NCBI GenBank assembly: GCA_964646605.1
Contig: CAZYEX010000060.1
Location: forward strand, 1-61,275
Source of the DNA: SBAX01 sp964646605
GTDB taxonomy: Bacteria > Planctomycetota > Phycisphaerae > UBA1845
Reading direction: 5' to 3'
DNA length: 61,275 nucleotides
Numbering within the stretch: position 1 is the stretch's first letter; each line of letters opens with the position of its first letter. The notes beneath the pieces were generated by a model. The model was not told the DNA's origin and did no database searches. It worked only from the letters and a program-made list of their open reading frames with translations. Positions 35,160-45,722 of the stretch are shown piece after piece. The position numbers were made by a program, and so were the translations under genes.

Positions 35160-37381
35160 CGCCAAACAAGCTGGAAACAACTCCCCTCGCAAACGGTTTC
35201 ATTTGCCAGGAACTCCGCGCTCTCGCCGCAGGAGACCACGCCCAGCCGCATTCCGTGCTCGGTCCGCATCCCGGCATGATCGACGGACGTAACTGCGTGA
35301 TCATTCGCGCGTTGCACCCCGACGCCGTCGCTGCCCAGTGCATACTCGCCGACGGGACCGAACGGGACATGCAACCGGACGATGTTCCCGGAGTTTTTCG
35401 CGCCGTTCTCCATAGCCGCGAACAACCCACCCGTTACCGCGTGCGTTGGCGCTTTGGGGACGGAACCACGTGGGAATGTGACGACCCCTATCGGTTCTCG
35501 CCCACTCTCGGCGAAATCGACTTGCATTTGTTCAACGAGGGTACCCATCGCCGTCTATGGCGACACCTCGGCGCCCATCCCCGCACGATCGACGCGGTGC
35601 CGGGGGTGGCATTTGCAGTCTGGGCGCCCAATGCCCGTCGCGTCAGTGTGGTCGGTGACTTCTGTCGATGGGATGGCCGACGGTTCCCCATGCGCCAACT
35701 CGGAATCTCCGGAGTCTTCGAGTTGTTCATTCCCGCGCTTCCCGCGAGCACACTGTACAAGTACGAAATCAAGACCCAGTCCGGAGAACTTCGACTAAAG
35801 GCTGACCCGCTCGCCTTTTTTTCCGAACGACTTCCGGGAACCGCGTCCAGCGTTCACGCATCATCCTACATCTGGGGTGATTCCGAATGGATGCAGTCCC
35901 GACCGGCCTATGACCCCATCCATGGCCCTATGACCGTGTACGAGGTGCATCTAGCATCATGGATGCGCGTTCCCGAAGAAGGCAATCGCCCTCTAACGTA
36001 TCGAGAGATCGCACCGCGACTGGTCGCACATGCGAAACGCCTCGGATTCACCCATATCGAACTGCTCCCCATCGCCGAGCATCCCTATGATCGGTCCTGG
36101 GGTTATCAAGGGACCGGCTACTTCGCGCCGACGTCGAGATTTGGGACTCCCGATGATTTCCGCTACCTCGTCGATCACTGTCATCAAAATGGTATCGGCG
36201 TCATCCTGGATTGGGTCCCCGGCCACTTTCCCAAGGACGACCACGGACTGCGCCAGTTCGACGGCACGGCCCTCTATGAACACGCCGATCCGCGGCGCGG
36301 CGAGCATCCCGACTGGGGCACGCTGATCTTTAACTACGGACGAAGTGAGGTGCGCGGTTTCCTGATTGCCAACGCACTGTACTGGCTCGAGGAGTTTCAC
36401 ATGGACGGACTGCGCGTCGATGCCGTCGCCTCCATGATCTACCTGGACTACAGCCGTAAGGAAGGACAGTGGGCTCCCAATCGCTTCGGCGGCCGCGAGG
36501 ACTTGGATGCCATCGATCTCCTCCGATCGCTCAACGAGATCATCCGTTCTGAGTACCCCGGTCGCTTGACCATCGCCGAAGAATCGACCGCCTGGCCGGG
36601 CGTTACCGCGCCCCCGCACGATGGCGGTCTGGGATTCACACTAAAATGGAACATGGGTTGGATGCACGACACACTCGGGTATTTCGCCAAAGACCCTGTC
36701 CACCGCCGCCATCACCACAATGAACTTACCTTCGCCATGCTCTATGAGCACACCGAACGCTTCTTGATGCCCCTCTCCCACGACGAAGTGGTACACGGCA
36801 AAGGTTCCTTGCTCGATAAAATGCCCGGAGATGAATGGCAGAAGTTCGCCAATTTGCGCACGCTCCTCGCCTACCAATATACCCGCCCTGGGAAAAAGCT
36901 GCTTTTCATGGGTACGGAGATCGCTCCGTGGCATGAGTGGAACCATGAAGTCAGTCTCGATTGGCACCTCGCCGACGATTCCATGCGGAAAGGCTTGGCC
37001 CGCTTCGTCGAAGAGCTCGGGCGGTTGTACCTGAGTCGTCCGTCGCTTTGGAAATGGGATCATGAGCCTGGCGGATTTCTTTGGATTGACTGTGAGGATC
37101 GGGATAACTCCGTCGTTTCCTATCTTCGTTCCTCCGGAGCGCAGGTCACGCTCGTCGTCCTCAACCTGACGCCCGTCCCCCGCGACCACTATCGCATCGG
37201 CGCTCCCGTCGCAGGCGAATATAGGTGCCTCATGTCGAGCGATGATCTCTTGTATGGCGGCAGTGGTCTTCCCCACACACGCACGTACCAAGCCGAACCG
37301 ATCCCCTTCCACTGCTTCCCGCAGTCGCTATCGCTGACACTTCCGCCCCTGGGAACACTGATCGTGGCGCCCGCCCCATGA
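35156..37381 (+). CDS. glgB: 1,4-alpha-glucan branching enzyme GlgB
   Basis: 741 residues from the GTG at 35156, in a GTGA overlap with the glgX stop; length matches GlgB with both N-terminal CBM48 modules. It forms alpha-1,6 branches in glycogen. The catalytic core has Asp422 (DGLRVDAVASMIYLDYSRKE), the AEEST glutamate at about 475 (LTIAEESTAWP) and Asp543 (LPLSHDEVVHGK, here LMPLSHDEVVHGKG). Also LPIAEHPYDRSWGYQGTGYF. Its stop overlaps the malQ ATG. Confidence 0.95.
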
Positions 37382-39549
37382 CCATGATCGAGCGCCCCGC
37401 TCTTCGCCGTCTCGCAGATCGCATGGGCATTCTGGCTGAATACGTTGACTACAAGTGCGAACATCGCGCAACTTCCGACACCACACGCGACGCGCTTCTT
37501 CGCGCTCTGGGCTTTGAGGCATCATCGGAAGCCGAGGCATTGGTAGTGCTGGAAGAACTCGAATCGACGGACCGCCATAAGATCCTCGACGCGGTGCGAG
37601 TCGTTTCGACCGCGTCAAGCGATTCCGTCGCGATTCCCATATGCCTCCCCGGTCACAGTGGGGACCGGCTCGAATGGTCCATTTCATTGCCGTCCGAGTT
37701 CGGTCCGTCTTCGTCCTTGGAGGGCCATTGTGCCGTCGACCCAACGCGCCATGCCGCGGAGATTGTCTTGCCCAACCTCGCCCTGGGATACTACAATCTC
37801 GGAATCACACTTCAGAGCGGCGGATGGGACTGGAAGGGCCGCCAATCACTGATCGTCACGCCCCACTGCTGTTACACCGTGGCCGAAAAAGCGGGGAATG
37901 GCCGTCTGTTCGGAATATGGGCCAACCTCTACAGCGTGCGCGGCGACCGAAACTGGGGAGTCGGCGATCTAGGCGATCTGAAGAAATTAGTGCAATGGAC
38001 CGCCGCAACGGGTGGTGCATTTTTTGGACTGAATCCTCTGCACGCCTTGCGTGGTGAATACCCCGACATTAGCCCCTACCGTCCCATCACCCGCCTTTGG
38101 CGGAACATCGTCTACCTCGACATTGACGCCATTCCCGAACTGGAGATGTGCCCCGCGGTTCGGAAAAGGTTGTCGGCCGAAGATTGGGATCAGAAACTTC
38201 AGCAATCTCGCAGCGCTACGCGCATCGACTACGATACCATCCTGCACATGAAGAGGCGCGTTTTGTGGGATCTATACAAGACATTTGTACACGTTCATGG
38301 AAAGGGCCAGACGCCTCGTGGCCAGGAGTTCAGGCGATTCCGAGACCAACTGCACCCGCTCTGGCAGTCAGCGCTGGTGTTTCTGGCGCTTTCAGATCAT
38401 CTCGCCGAGCACAATGGCCCCAAGGACTGGCGACATTGGCCCGAGAAGTTCCGTCATCCCCACTCGCCGGACGTGACCGACTTTGCGATGTCCAACTGCG
38501 AAAAAGTTGATTTTCAGTGCTATGTGCAGTTCGAGTTGGACAGACAACTGAGGGCCGTCGCGGAACAAACCCGAGAACTCGGAATGCCGATCGGTCTCTA
38601 CACTGATCTCGCCCTGGGAACGGCCCCGGACGGAGCCGACGCCTGGGTGTTCCAAGGACAGTTCGTGCACGGTGTGAGCATTGGCGCGCCTCCCGACGAT
38701 CTCGGTCCGCTCGGACAAAACTGGGCTCTGCCGCCCGTCCACCCCTTTCGACTCAGGGAGTCAGGGTATGCATACTGGGTCCATTTGTTGCGAAGCGCCT
38801 TTGCACACGCGGGCGCATTGCGCATCGACCACGTCATGGGACTGCTGCGGCAATTCTGGATTCCCGATGGCGCGGACGGAAGGGACGGCGCGTATGTCGC
38901 CTATCCGGCGGACGATCTTTTCGCAATACTCGCCCTGGAAAGCACGCGCCACAAGGCCATCGTGATCGGCGAGGACCTTGGAACCGTGCCGCCCGGCTTC
39001 GACGACCTCCTGCGGCGATGGGGCATCCTCTCCACCCGCGTGCTCTACTTCGAGCGCGATGGGTACGGCGAGTTTCGACCGCCCACCGACTACTCCGATC
39101 GGGCCCTGGTCACCGCCAACACCCACGACCTCCCCCCCCTCGTCGGTTTTGCAGAGGCGCGAGACATTGAGCTCCGTCGCGGGGCCGGAAAGCTGCCCGG
39201 CGACGCGGAGTTTGCGGCCGCCAAGAACCGTCGTTCCGCCGAGTGCCACGCGCTTGTCCGTCGCCTGCAAGCCGAACACCTTTGCCCAGCCGGGGAGGCG
39301 CCGACCGGCGTGGATTGGGTCCGCGCCGCGTACGCCCTGCTCTCGCGGACCCCCGCCCCGCTCGTGGGGGTATCCCTGGACGACCTGGCTTTGGAATCCG
39401 AGCCCGTCAATCTCCCCGGTACGACGCCCGACGAACACCCCAACTGGTCGCGCCGCATGAGCATTTCGCTTGCCGACCTGCGTTCCTCCCCGACGGCCAA
39501 GACCATCCTCGACGCCCTCGCCGACCGAGCCTTCACACCGCCCGGATAA
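37378..39549 (+). CDS. malQ: 4-alpha-glucanotransferase (amylomaltase) MalQ
   Basis: 723 residues, ATGA overlap with glgB. MalQ transfers glucan segments between maltodextrins. GH77 core: LFGIWANLYSVRGDRNWGVG, GGAFFGLNPLHAL, LRIDHVMGLLRQFWIPDG (nucleophile Asp), IVIGEDLGTVPPGFDDLL (acid/base Glu) and LVTANTHDLPPLVGFAEARD. The N-terminal ~150 residues form the extended beta module seen in E. coli-type MalQ. Third gene of the glycogen operon, so degradation products of branched glucan would be processed here. Confidence 0.93.
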   Translation: MTMIERPALRRLADRMGILAEYVDYKCEHRATSDTTRDALLRALGFEASSEAEALVVLEELESTDRHKILDAVRVVSTASSDSVAIPICLPGHSGDRLEWSISLPSEFGPSSSLEGHCAVDPTRHAAEIVLPNLALGYYNLGITLQSGGWDWKGRQSLIVTPHCCYTVAEKAGNGRLFGIWANLYSVRGDRNWGVGDLGDLKKLVQWTAATGGAFFGLNPLHALRGEYPDISPYRPITRLWRNIVYLDIDAIPELEMCPAVRKRLSAEDWDQKLQQSRSATRIDYDTILHMKRRVLWDLYKTFVHVHGKGQTPRGQEFRRFRDQLHPLWQSALVFLALSDHLAEHNGPKDWRHWPEKFRHPHSPDVTDFAMSNCEKVDFQCYVQFELDRQLRAVAEQTRELGMPIGLYTDLALGTAPDGADAWVFQGQFVHGVSIGAPPDDLGPLGQNWALPPVHPFRLRESGYAYWVHLLRSAFAHAGALRIDHVMGLLRQFWIPDGADGRDGAYVAYPADDLFAILALESTRHKAIVIGEDLGTVPPGFDDLLRRWGILSTRVLYFERDGYGEFRPPTDYSDRALVTANTHDLPPLVGFAEARDIELRRGAGKLPGDAEFAAAKNRRSAECHALVRRLQAEHLCPAGEAPTGVDWVRAAYALLSRTPAPLVGVSLDDLALESEPVNLPGTTPDEHPNWSRRMSISLADLRSSPTAKTILDALADRAFTPPG

Positions 39550-39734
39550 CCCGAACCCCGCGTCCAACGGCGGCACGGATTATCGGTGTCGCAGCCGTAC
39601 CGCCCACGGACAACGGCCCAATAACCACATGGAATCCATCAAACGAAACTCCCGCAACGCCGCTAACGACCCCTCCGACGTTCGTTCGATAAACGGCATA
39701 CGATGGTGGGTCTGAAGGCCGGTGAGTTGACGCT

Positions 39735-41429
39735 ATGAGTACGCCCAGGCGTATCGCCTATTTCTCCATGGAGATCGGCCTAGACCCCTCCATGCCCACC
39801 TACAGCGGCGGACTCGGAGTCCTCGCCGGCGACACCGTGCGCTCCGCCGCCGACCTTCGCGTGCCCCTCGTCGCTGTCACCCTTCTCTACCGTAGGGGCT
39901 ATTTCTACCAACGTCTCGATTCCAACGGCTGGCAACACGAGGAACCCGCCCTCTGGTCCATCGACGACTTTGTCGAAGAGCTGCCCGAACGAACAACCGT
40001 CACGCTCGAGGGCCGGACGATCACCCTGCGAACCTGGAAACGCGACGTCGTCGGATACGACGGTTTCATCGTCCCCGTCTACCTGCTGGACACCGAGCTT
40101 CCCGAAAACTCCGAATGGGACCGCACCCTCAGCGCCCACCTCTACGGCGGCGACGCCCACTACCGCCTCTGCCAGGAAGTGATCCTCGGCGTGGGCGGCG
40201 TCCGCGTTCTGCGAACCCTCGGCTACCGCCAGATCGAGCGCTTCCACATGAACGAAGGCCATGCCGCTTTTCTCGCCGTCGAACTGCTCGAAGAACGCCT
40301 CCACGAACAAGGCCGATCCGAACTGACGCCCGAGGATATCGACGCCGTACGCGACCGCTGTGTCTTCACTACCCATACGCCCGTGCCCGCCGGTCACGAC
40401 AAGTTTCCCCTCGACGCCGTGACCGCAGCCCTGGGGCCCAAGGCCGCCCTGAATCGCCGAGACCTCTTCGAACACGAGGGCGCCTTCAACATGACCCATC
40501 TGGCCCTGAATCTCAGCCGCTATGTCAACGGAGTGGCACGCCGCCACGCAGAGGTCGCGGCCCAGATGTTCCCCCGCCACCAGGTCGACGCCATCACCAA
40601 CGGCGTCCATGCCGCCACCTGGACCTCCCCCCCCTTCGAGGAACTCTTCGATCGTCGCATCCCCGGATGGCGACGCGATGCCGCCGGTCTGCGCTGCGCC
40701 GAAAATCTGCCCCACGAAGAAGTCTGGCAAGCCCACCGCCAGAGCAAGGAGCTGCTCCTCAACTACGTCAACCGTGCCGCCAACACGGGCATGGACTTGG
40801 ACGTCTTCACCATCGGTTACGCCCGCCGCGCCGCCGCCTACAAACGGGCCGGGCTCCTCTTCCACGACATCGAATGGCTTCGCCAGATCGCCGCCCGCAC
40901 CGGTCACCTCCAGATCATCTTCGCCGGCAAGGCCCATCCCAGCGACGCCCACGGCAAGGAGCTCATCCAGGGAATCTTCCATGCCCGACGGGCCCTCCAG
41001 GACGTCATCAAGATCACCTACCTCGAAAACTACGACATGGTCCTCGGCAAACTCCTCACCTCCGGCGTGGACCTTTGGCTCAACACCCCGCAACCCCCCC
41101 TCGAAGCCTCAGGGACCAGCGGCATGAAGGCCGCCCTCAACGGCGTCCCCTCCCTGAGCGTCCTCGACGGCTGGTGGGTCGAGGGGTGCATCGAAGGCGT
41201 TACCGGTTGGGCGATCGGCGAGGACAGCTTTGGAACCGTTCAGCCTCCCGACTACGCCAAGGACGCCGCCGCCCTTTACCAAAAGCTCGAAAACACCATC
41301 GTCCCCATGTACTACCACGACCGCCAAGGCTTCACCGACATCATGACCCATTGCATCGCTCTCAACGGCGCTTATTTCAACACCCACCGCATGATGCAGG
41401 AGTACGTCCTCAAGGCCTATTTCCGTTGA
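39735..41429 (+). CDS. glgP: Alpha-glucan phosphorylase (short form)
   Basis: 564 residues. It releases glucose-1-phosphate from alpha-glucan. The opening IAYFSMEIGLDPSMPTYSGG and GGLGVLAGDTVRSAADL are typical of the short TIGR02094-like phosphorylases rather than the ~830-residue muscle-type. Other motifs: FHMNEGHAAFLAVELL, FTTHTPVPAGHDKF, and the PLP site EASGTSGMKAALNGVPSLSV with Lys465. It lies 185 bp after malQ with its own upstream room, and completes the glycogen-degrading set with glgX. Confidence 0.92.
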   Translation: MSTPRRIAYFSMEIGLDPSMPTYSGGLGVLAGDTVRSAADLRVPLVAVTLLYRRGYFYQRLDSNGWQHEEPALWSIDDFVEELPERTTVTLEGRTITLRTWKRDVVGYDGFIVPVYLLDTELPENSEWDRTLSAHLYGGDAHYRLCQEVILGVGGVRVLRTLGYRQIERFHMNEGHAAFLAVELLEERLHEQGRSELTPEDIDAVRDRCVFTTHTPVPAGHDKFPLDAVTAALGPKAALNRRDLFEHEGAFNMTHLALNLSRYVNGVARRHAEVAAQMFPRHQVDAITNGVHAATWTSPPFEELFDRRIPGWRRDAAGLRCAENLPHEEVWQAHRQSKELLLNYVNRAANTGMDLDVFTIGYARRAAAYKRAGLLFHDIEWLRQIAARTGHLQIIFAGKAHPSDAHGKELIQGIFHARRALQDVIKITYLENYDMVLGKLLTSGVDLWLNTPQPPLEASGTSGMKAALNGVPSLSVLDGWWVEGCIEGVTGWAIGEDSFGTVQPPDYAKDAAALYQKLENTIVPMYYHDRQGFTDIMTHCIALNGAYFNTHRMMQEYVLKAYFR

Positions 41430-41526
41430 CCGCTAGTCCCTCCCGATCCGCCCGACTACAATGCCTCTGCCGCGTCGATCCGTTGCGACCGGCCATGGAG
41501 ACAGAATCGGACCCTAGGGATTGCGT

Positions 41527-42168
41527 ATGGCCCATATCGTAACCGAGCGTTGCGTCGATTGCCGTTACACCGATTGTTGCGTCGTGTGCCCGGTGGACTG
41601 CTTCTACGAAATCACCTCGCCCGCGATGTTGGTGATCGACCCGGACACTTGCATCGACTGCTGCCTGTGCGTCCCCGAGTGCCCCATTCAAGCGATTTGG
41701 CCCGCCGACGAGTTGCCCGACGTCTACAGCGAATGGACCGACAAGAACGCCGAACTCTTCGGCGGCGGCACGATGATCAAGACCAGAAAGGACGCCTTGC
41801 CGGCGGCGCTGTCCCTGCTGCAGATCCAGGCCCGTGAGAGGCAGCGCGGATGGGCCGTTCAAGAACCGAAGGGCGCCAAGGCCGGCGGGGAAGGGGAGGG
41901 CGAGGCCGCGGAACCCAGCGCCGCCCTCGCCCATGCAGAGCCCGCGGTCGCGGTGCCCGCCGGACTGGCCGGTTCCCTCGCCACCGTTTTCCAGGCCGCC
42001 GCAAGTCGCCGCTACAAATGGCGAACCGCCCGTGGAGTCGCCAAAGAGACGCGCCTCCCCACCGGCTCCGTCGAGGGCGATCTCGAAAAACTGGTCTCCA
42101 TGGGCCATCTGAAAAAGCAGAGCCCCAAGACCCGCGGCGCCGTCGTCTACACCGCCGCCAACCCCTAA
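41527..42168 (+). CDS. 7Fe-type ferredoxin fused to a C-terminal winged-helix-like domain
   Basis: 213 residues. Residues 1-~85 are a ferredoxin of the 7Fe FdxA-like class: CVDCRYTDCCVVCPVDCFYE and CIDCCLCVPECPIQAIWP hold the cluster cysteines. A Gly/Ala/Glu linker runs to about 140. The last 70 residues look like a small winged-helix (SLATVFQAAASRRYKWRTAR, KETRLPTGSVEGDLEKLV, GHLKKQSPKTRGAV). The ATG at 41527 follows AGGGA; TTG at 41521 adds two residues. The fusion suggests a redox-linked regulator or a protein-interaction module. Function otherwise unknown. Confidence 0.75.
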   Translation: MAHIVTERCVDCRYTDCCVVCPVDCFYEITSPAMLVIDPDTCIDCCLCVPECPIQAIWPADELPDVYSEWTDKNAELFGGGTMIKTRKDALPAALSLLQIQARERQRGWAVQEPKGAKAGGEGEGEAAEPSAALAHAEPAVAVPAGLAGSLATVFQAAASRRYKWRTARGVAKETRLPTGSVEGDLEKLVSMGHLKKQSPKTRGAVVYTAANP

Positions 42169-42219
42169 GGCTAACCGAGCGGTGTCGGACCGCCGGTGCC
42201 TGCGATCGCCAACGGCCGG

Positions 42220-42305
42220 TCCGAACCGGGAGCGCAAGCAACCGGTCTTGAAGGAGTGAAGCGTCCCATCATCGAGGGCCAAAGGGCGAACGACCAATCG
42301 TGACC
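42220..42305. repeat. Degenerate copy of the dispersed repeat
   Basis: The stretch begins CCGAACCGGGAGCGCAAGCAACCGGT and ends near CGACCAATCGTGACC, recalling blocks at 300-363. It fills much of the gap between two genes. Divergence is high, so the relationship is tentative. Confidence 0.4.
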
Positions 42306-42337
42306 GGAGCATCATCAGTCCATTACGGATCCCGACT

Positions 42338-42838
42338 ATGAACCAACAACCCAATCCCGACCGTGTGATCCTTCAACTGAGGGTGATCCTCGGCGCCATG
42401 ACCTCGGGCATCGTCGGCATCTCCCTGGTCGCCGTGCTCGTGGTCCGGAACCAACCGCCCCCGAGCAACGAGCAACTGACCACCATTCTCCTCGCTGTGA
42501 TGTGCGGACTCGCCCTCACCGAAATCCCGGTCTACGTGCTGGTCCGCACCACCCGCGTGAGCGGATTACGAACCAGCCTCACCAGCAAACCCGACGCCGA
42601 GCGTCTCACGGCCCTCTGCCGCGAGTACTCCACCCTTACGATCATCGCCGCGGCCATGGCCGAAGCCGTCGGCCTGCTCGGCGGCCTCGCTCATCTCCTC
42701 ACCGCACACACCCTCGCACTTCTCGGGCCTGTGGCCTCCCTCGCCGTCTTCTTCGCCCTGTTCCCTTCCAAGCAACGACTCCGCAACTTGGCCGTCTCCA
42801 TCCTCGGACTCACTCCGGGTTCTCGCCTCGTTCCCTAA
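42338..42838 (+). CDS. Four-helix membrane protein, hypothetical
   Basis: 166 residues. Four predicted transmembrane helices: VILGAMTSGIVGISLVAVLV, ILLAVMCGLALTEIPVYVLV, LTIIAAAMAEAVGLLGGLAH and LALLGPVASLAVFFALF. The family is not recognised. The ATG at 42338 has no strong ribosome site. Confidence 0.6.
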   Translation: MNQQPNPDRVILQLRVILGAMTSGIVGISLVAVLVVRNQPPPSNEQLTTILLAVMCGLALTEIPVYVLVRTTRVSGLRTSLTSKPDAERLTALCREYSTLTIIAAAMAEAVGLLGGLAHLLTAHTLALLGPVASLAVFFALFPSKQRLRNLAVSILGLTPGSRLVP

Positions 42839-43078
42839 TGGTGCGTCGATCTTGAACCCATGCGGTCCGATTGCGAAACAGAGCCGCGGGCGGCTCCCCT
42901 TTATGCGAAGCGTCAAGGGCAAGCCCGCGGACCTCAGGTTCCCAGAACGCCAAACCGTGGCGCCCGATAGGCCCAAGCGCAACTGCCGACAACCGCGAGA
43001 AACATGTCGGACTCCCATGAAATGACGGAGCGAGCGAAGCGGGACGAGCACGCAGCCCCGCCGTGCCCGCCGCGCAGC

Positions 43079-43113
43079 AAAAGGTCCGGCGCGGAGGTCA
43101 TCCGCGCCGGACC
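43079..43113 (-). terminator. Intrinsic terminator of the PEP-CTERM gene
   Basis: GGTCCGGCGCGG and CCGCGCCGGACC form a perfect 12-bp stem with a 7-nt loop (43083-43113). On the minus strand it is followed by TTTTGC. It lies about 100 bp after the stop of the PEP-CTERM gene. Confidence 0.7.
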
Positions 43114-43214
43114 GAACAGATCAAGCAAGAGGTCGCAGCCGCTACGTTCCGCGTAGCACGGGCTTCCTTACCTCCCTTGCAGCAGGCAGGTTGCTTCGAC
43201 GTTGCGGGACGTGG

Positions 43215-43793
43215 TTAGGCCACGAACCGACGGCGAAGGAGTCCCAGAAGGCCCAGACCCAACAACGACAGCGTCGCGGGCTCGGGAATGACAACGACGC
43301 GAGCCGACCCGGCCGTACCTTCGTCGTTCGTGCCTTCAAAACCCATGCCACTCAGGGTATCGAAGGAAGAGTTCACGCCGAGGGTGTACTCGCCGTCCGG
43401 TACGTTAGTAGCGTCGAGCTGCAGCGTCCCGACCGAGATCGCCGAAACAGCCGGATCCAGGAAGCCGCCGACATACGTGCTTCCAAGCGGACCGTAGGTC
43501 GCCGCCCCAAGCCCGCGGCTTGGTTGCGGGGTCTCGCGGAACGCAGTTCCGTCGATGAACGCCTGGCTGTAAGTGAAGTTGGAGATCAGGTTCTGGACGC
43601 TCGCGCCGATGATCAAGTCGGCCGAATCGAATGTCCCATCCGGCGTCGTGGCACTTCCGATGCTCACCGCGGTCGTGCCCTGCACGCTCACGTTGCGGTC
43701 AATCACGATCACAGCCGGATTGAATGTGACCACACCGCCAAAGGCCGTTGACGTTCCCAGTACACCCACCAATAACGCTGCGACTTTCCTCAT
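43215..43793 (-). CDS. PEP-CTERM secreted protein
   Basis: 192 residues. A signal peptide (VAALLVGVLGTSTAFGG) is followed by a beta-rich body and the PEP-CTERM tail VIPEPATLSLLGLGLLGLL plus a short Arg-rich end. That tail directs processing by exosortase and surface or exopolysaccharide association. GAAGGAG precedes the ATG, and a promoter and terminator flank it, so it is likely monocistronic. Confidence 0.92.
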   Translation of the reverse strand: MRKVAALLVGVLGTSTAFGGVVTFNPAVIVIDRNVSVQGTTAVSIGSATTPDGTFDSADLIIGASVQNLISNFTYSQAFIDGTAFRETPQPSRGLGAATYGPLGSTYVGGFLDPAVSAISVGTLQLDATNVPDGEYTLGVNSSFDTLSGMGFEGTNDEGTAGSARVVVIPEPATLSLLGLGLLGLLRRRFVA

Positions 43794-43853
43794 TTTTTCT
43801 CTCCTTCAGTTACCCCCTCCAAAACCTTTACTCGAGGGGAGTCGAGTTCGACC

Positions 43854-43882
43854 ACTATACCCACGCCTGCCTGCAAAAGCAA
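43854..43882 (-). promoter_or_regulatory. Sigma70-type promoter of the PEP-CTERM gene
   Basis: On the minus strand TTGCTT (43882-43877) and TATAGT (43859-43854) are separated by 17 nt. It lies about 60 bp upstream of the start codon. Confidence 0.65.
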
Positions 43883-43953
43883 GTCTTTTCTAAATCCTTA
43901 TCCGACAAGGACTTACGTTAAGCCCATGTCGCCCTCCTCGTCCAATCGCACCC

Positions 43954-45186
43954 TTACGGACACGGTGGAGCGGTATTATGCCCACAGGGCTTCACAATGC
44001 AATCCGCAGGAATTCGCGGATTGGTCGCCCCCAAGTCCGTAAACAGGATACTTCCGTCACGGTTGATATCCCGACGGGCGTCGTCCAGGGCCGGCGTCGT
44101 TGGAATCTGGGCGTTGATGAAGCCCATGTCCGTAAACAGAACCCTACAGTCGTTGTTCGCGTCACCGAACTGCACCAGGTAGTCAACTTGGAAATTGGCG
44201 ATGCAGTCGTCCGCGGCGATGTTGCGAACCGCGTACCACTTCTGATTGGTCAAGTGCGAGCCCGTGTCACCGATCTTCAGGATGTTGCCCGGCTCGATCG
44301 TAAAGGTAAAATTGCCGGCGGTATTCAAGTTCGCGCCGAACGTTCCACCAGCCACAAGTTCGTTGATCTCAATCTTGGTCGCTACGTCCACCGGGATAAC
44401 GCCACCGAACGTGAGGCGGATCGTATGAAACCGTGTCCAAGGAAGTGTCTTTTCGTCCGCCGGATTCGCAGTGGTGAGGTTGACCTCGGGGCAGCCAACC
44501 GGCCCAACGGTAAGATTAAGAACCCCACCGGACACGTCATTCGGCGCAAGCAAGCCTGCCCGCCAGGTCACGTGCGGATCGAAGCCATGATCGAACCTCG
44601 CCCGACGATTCGAGGCATCCCCATCGCTTTGGTTAAGGACGTTCAGTGGATACGTTCCGTCAAACCCCGGAAGCGTGACCCGCAGCCGACCGACGATCAC
44701 CGGAGTACCGTCAGCGCGAACCAGAATCTGCTCGTCGTCCTGGGGCGGAACCACCTGGATCAGGTTGTGGTAGGCAATGGCCAGGATGTTAGCCCGTGTA
44801 TCGACCGGGCCCGGCGGAAGATCGTCGTCGATGTAGTGGTTGAAACCGCAAAACGACGGTGTAATCACGCATTCCGGCAGCGAACTGAACACCCAGAAGT
44901 TCACGTCGTTGGCCGTCTGCGGGTCGCCGCGGTCATGCGTCAGTGGGAGAGTGATTCCGGGCAAGAGAAAAGCGCTGGTCGCCGCCAGATCGAACTCGAT
45001 CAATCGCGCACGCAGATCCACCACCCCCGCCCCGGGCGTCTGACTCAACTGAACCGCGACGTCGACCACCGAATTCGCTGCATAGGTCGCTTGATTCGGA
45101 GTCGGAACCAGCGTCACCACGACCCCCCCTTGGGCCACGGTAGCCGCCACCAGAATCGAACATACTGTCAAACCGCGTACAAACAT
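43954..45186 (-). CDS. Secreted protein with dockerin-like C-terminus
   Basis: About 410 residues. The ATG at 45186 is chosen because GGAGG lies about 8 nt upstream; a GTG at 45189 adds one residue. The signal peptide (LTVCSILVAATVAQGG) is followed by a cohesin-like opening (YAANSVVDVAVQLSQTPGAG). At the C-terminus two Ca-binding dockerin loops stand: DANNDCRVLFTDMGFINAQI and DINRDGSILFTDLGATNPRI, then an HNTAPPCP end. Such proteins are thought to be exported cell-surface or extracellular components; no partner cohesin is visible. Confidence 0.75.
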   Translation of the reverse strand: MFVRGLTVCSILVAATVAQGGVVVTLVPTPNQATYAANSVVDVAVQLSQTPGAGVVDLRARLIEFDLAATSAFLLPGITLPLTHDRGDPQTANDVNFWVFSSLPECVITPSFCGFNHYIDDDLPPGPVDTRANILAIAYHNLIQVVPPQDDEQILVRADGTPVIVGRLRVTLPGFDGTYPLNVLNQSDGDASNRRARFDHGFDPHVTWRAGLLAPNDVSGGVLNLTVGPVGCPEVNLTTANPADEKTLPWTRFHTIRLTFGGVIPVDVATKIEINELVAGGTFGANLNTAGNFTFTIEPGNILKIGDTGSHLTNQKWYAVRNIAADDCIANFQVDYLVQFGDANNDCRVLFTDMGFINAQIPTTPALDDARRDINRDGSILFTDLGATNPRIPADCIVKPCGHNTAPPCP

Positions 45187-45722
45187 CACCCCTACCTCCT
45201 AGCAGGCAGCGCCGACCAAGTTCGCATTGGGAAAGTACGCCGTCAAAGGACTCGGACGACTCTCCCTTCCCTCTCCAGTCACTCTGGGCTGGTGTGCGTC
45301 AGCCGTGCCGGTGACCCCCTCACCAACGATGTCCGCGCCCCGAATATACCCCCACCGGGGCGACGCAGCGGGCACCGCACAACGCACGACGCCTATTTAA
45401 GCGGGTTTGTCCCGCCGAGTCAAGCCCTCGAGCCCGTGATTTCGGACATTTTTTTGCGGGCGTCCGGACGCCCCCGTTGGAGGGTCTCCCAGAAAGGTCC
45501 GGAACATCCCGCGATCCGGCGTTCTCTGGCCATGCGATCGGACTGCGAAGGAGCCGTAAGTCATTGTATTACATATACTTACGACTCGAAGCCTGGGGCT
45601 TTGAGCCAAACGATGACCACAGGCGCGGACCCTTGTTCCCCACACAAATTCGCATCCACCGCCCGACCCGACCTTGCCGACAACGGTATAAGAGAGTGGT
45701 TCTTTTTCGGACGGCGAAGGTC
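45187..45722. other. Divergent intergenic region of 536 bp
   Basis: This region separates the minus-strand dockerin gene and the plus-strand anchor gene and must hold both promoters. Visible features are a perfect 16-bp palindrome GGGCGTCC/GGACGCCC at 45458-45473 just after T7, and an AT-rich patch (about 45561-45590). I see no gene. Confidence 0.5.

Noticed and set aside
45458..45473. Palindrome as intrinsic terminator
   Set aside because: The T-run lies on the wrong side of the stem for either flanking gene, which both point away.
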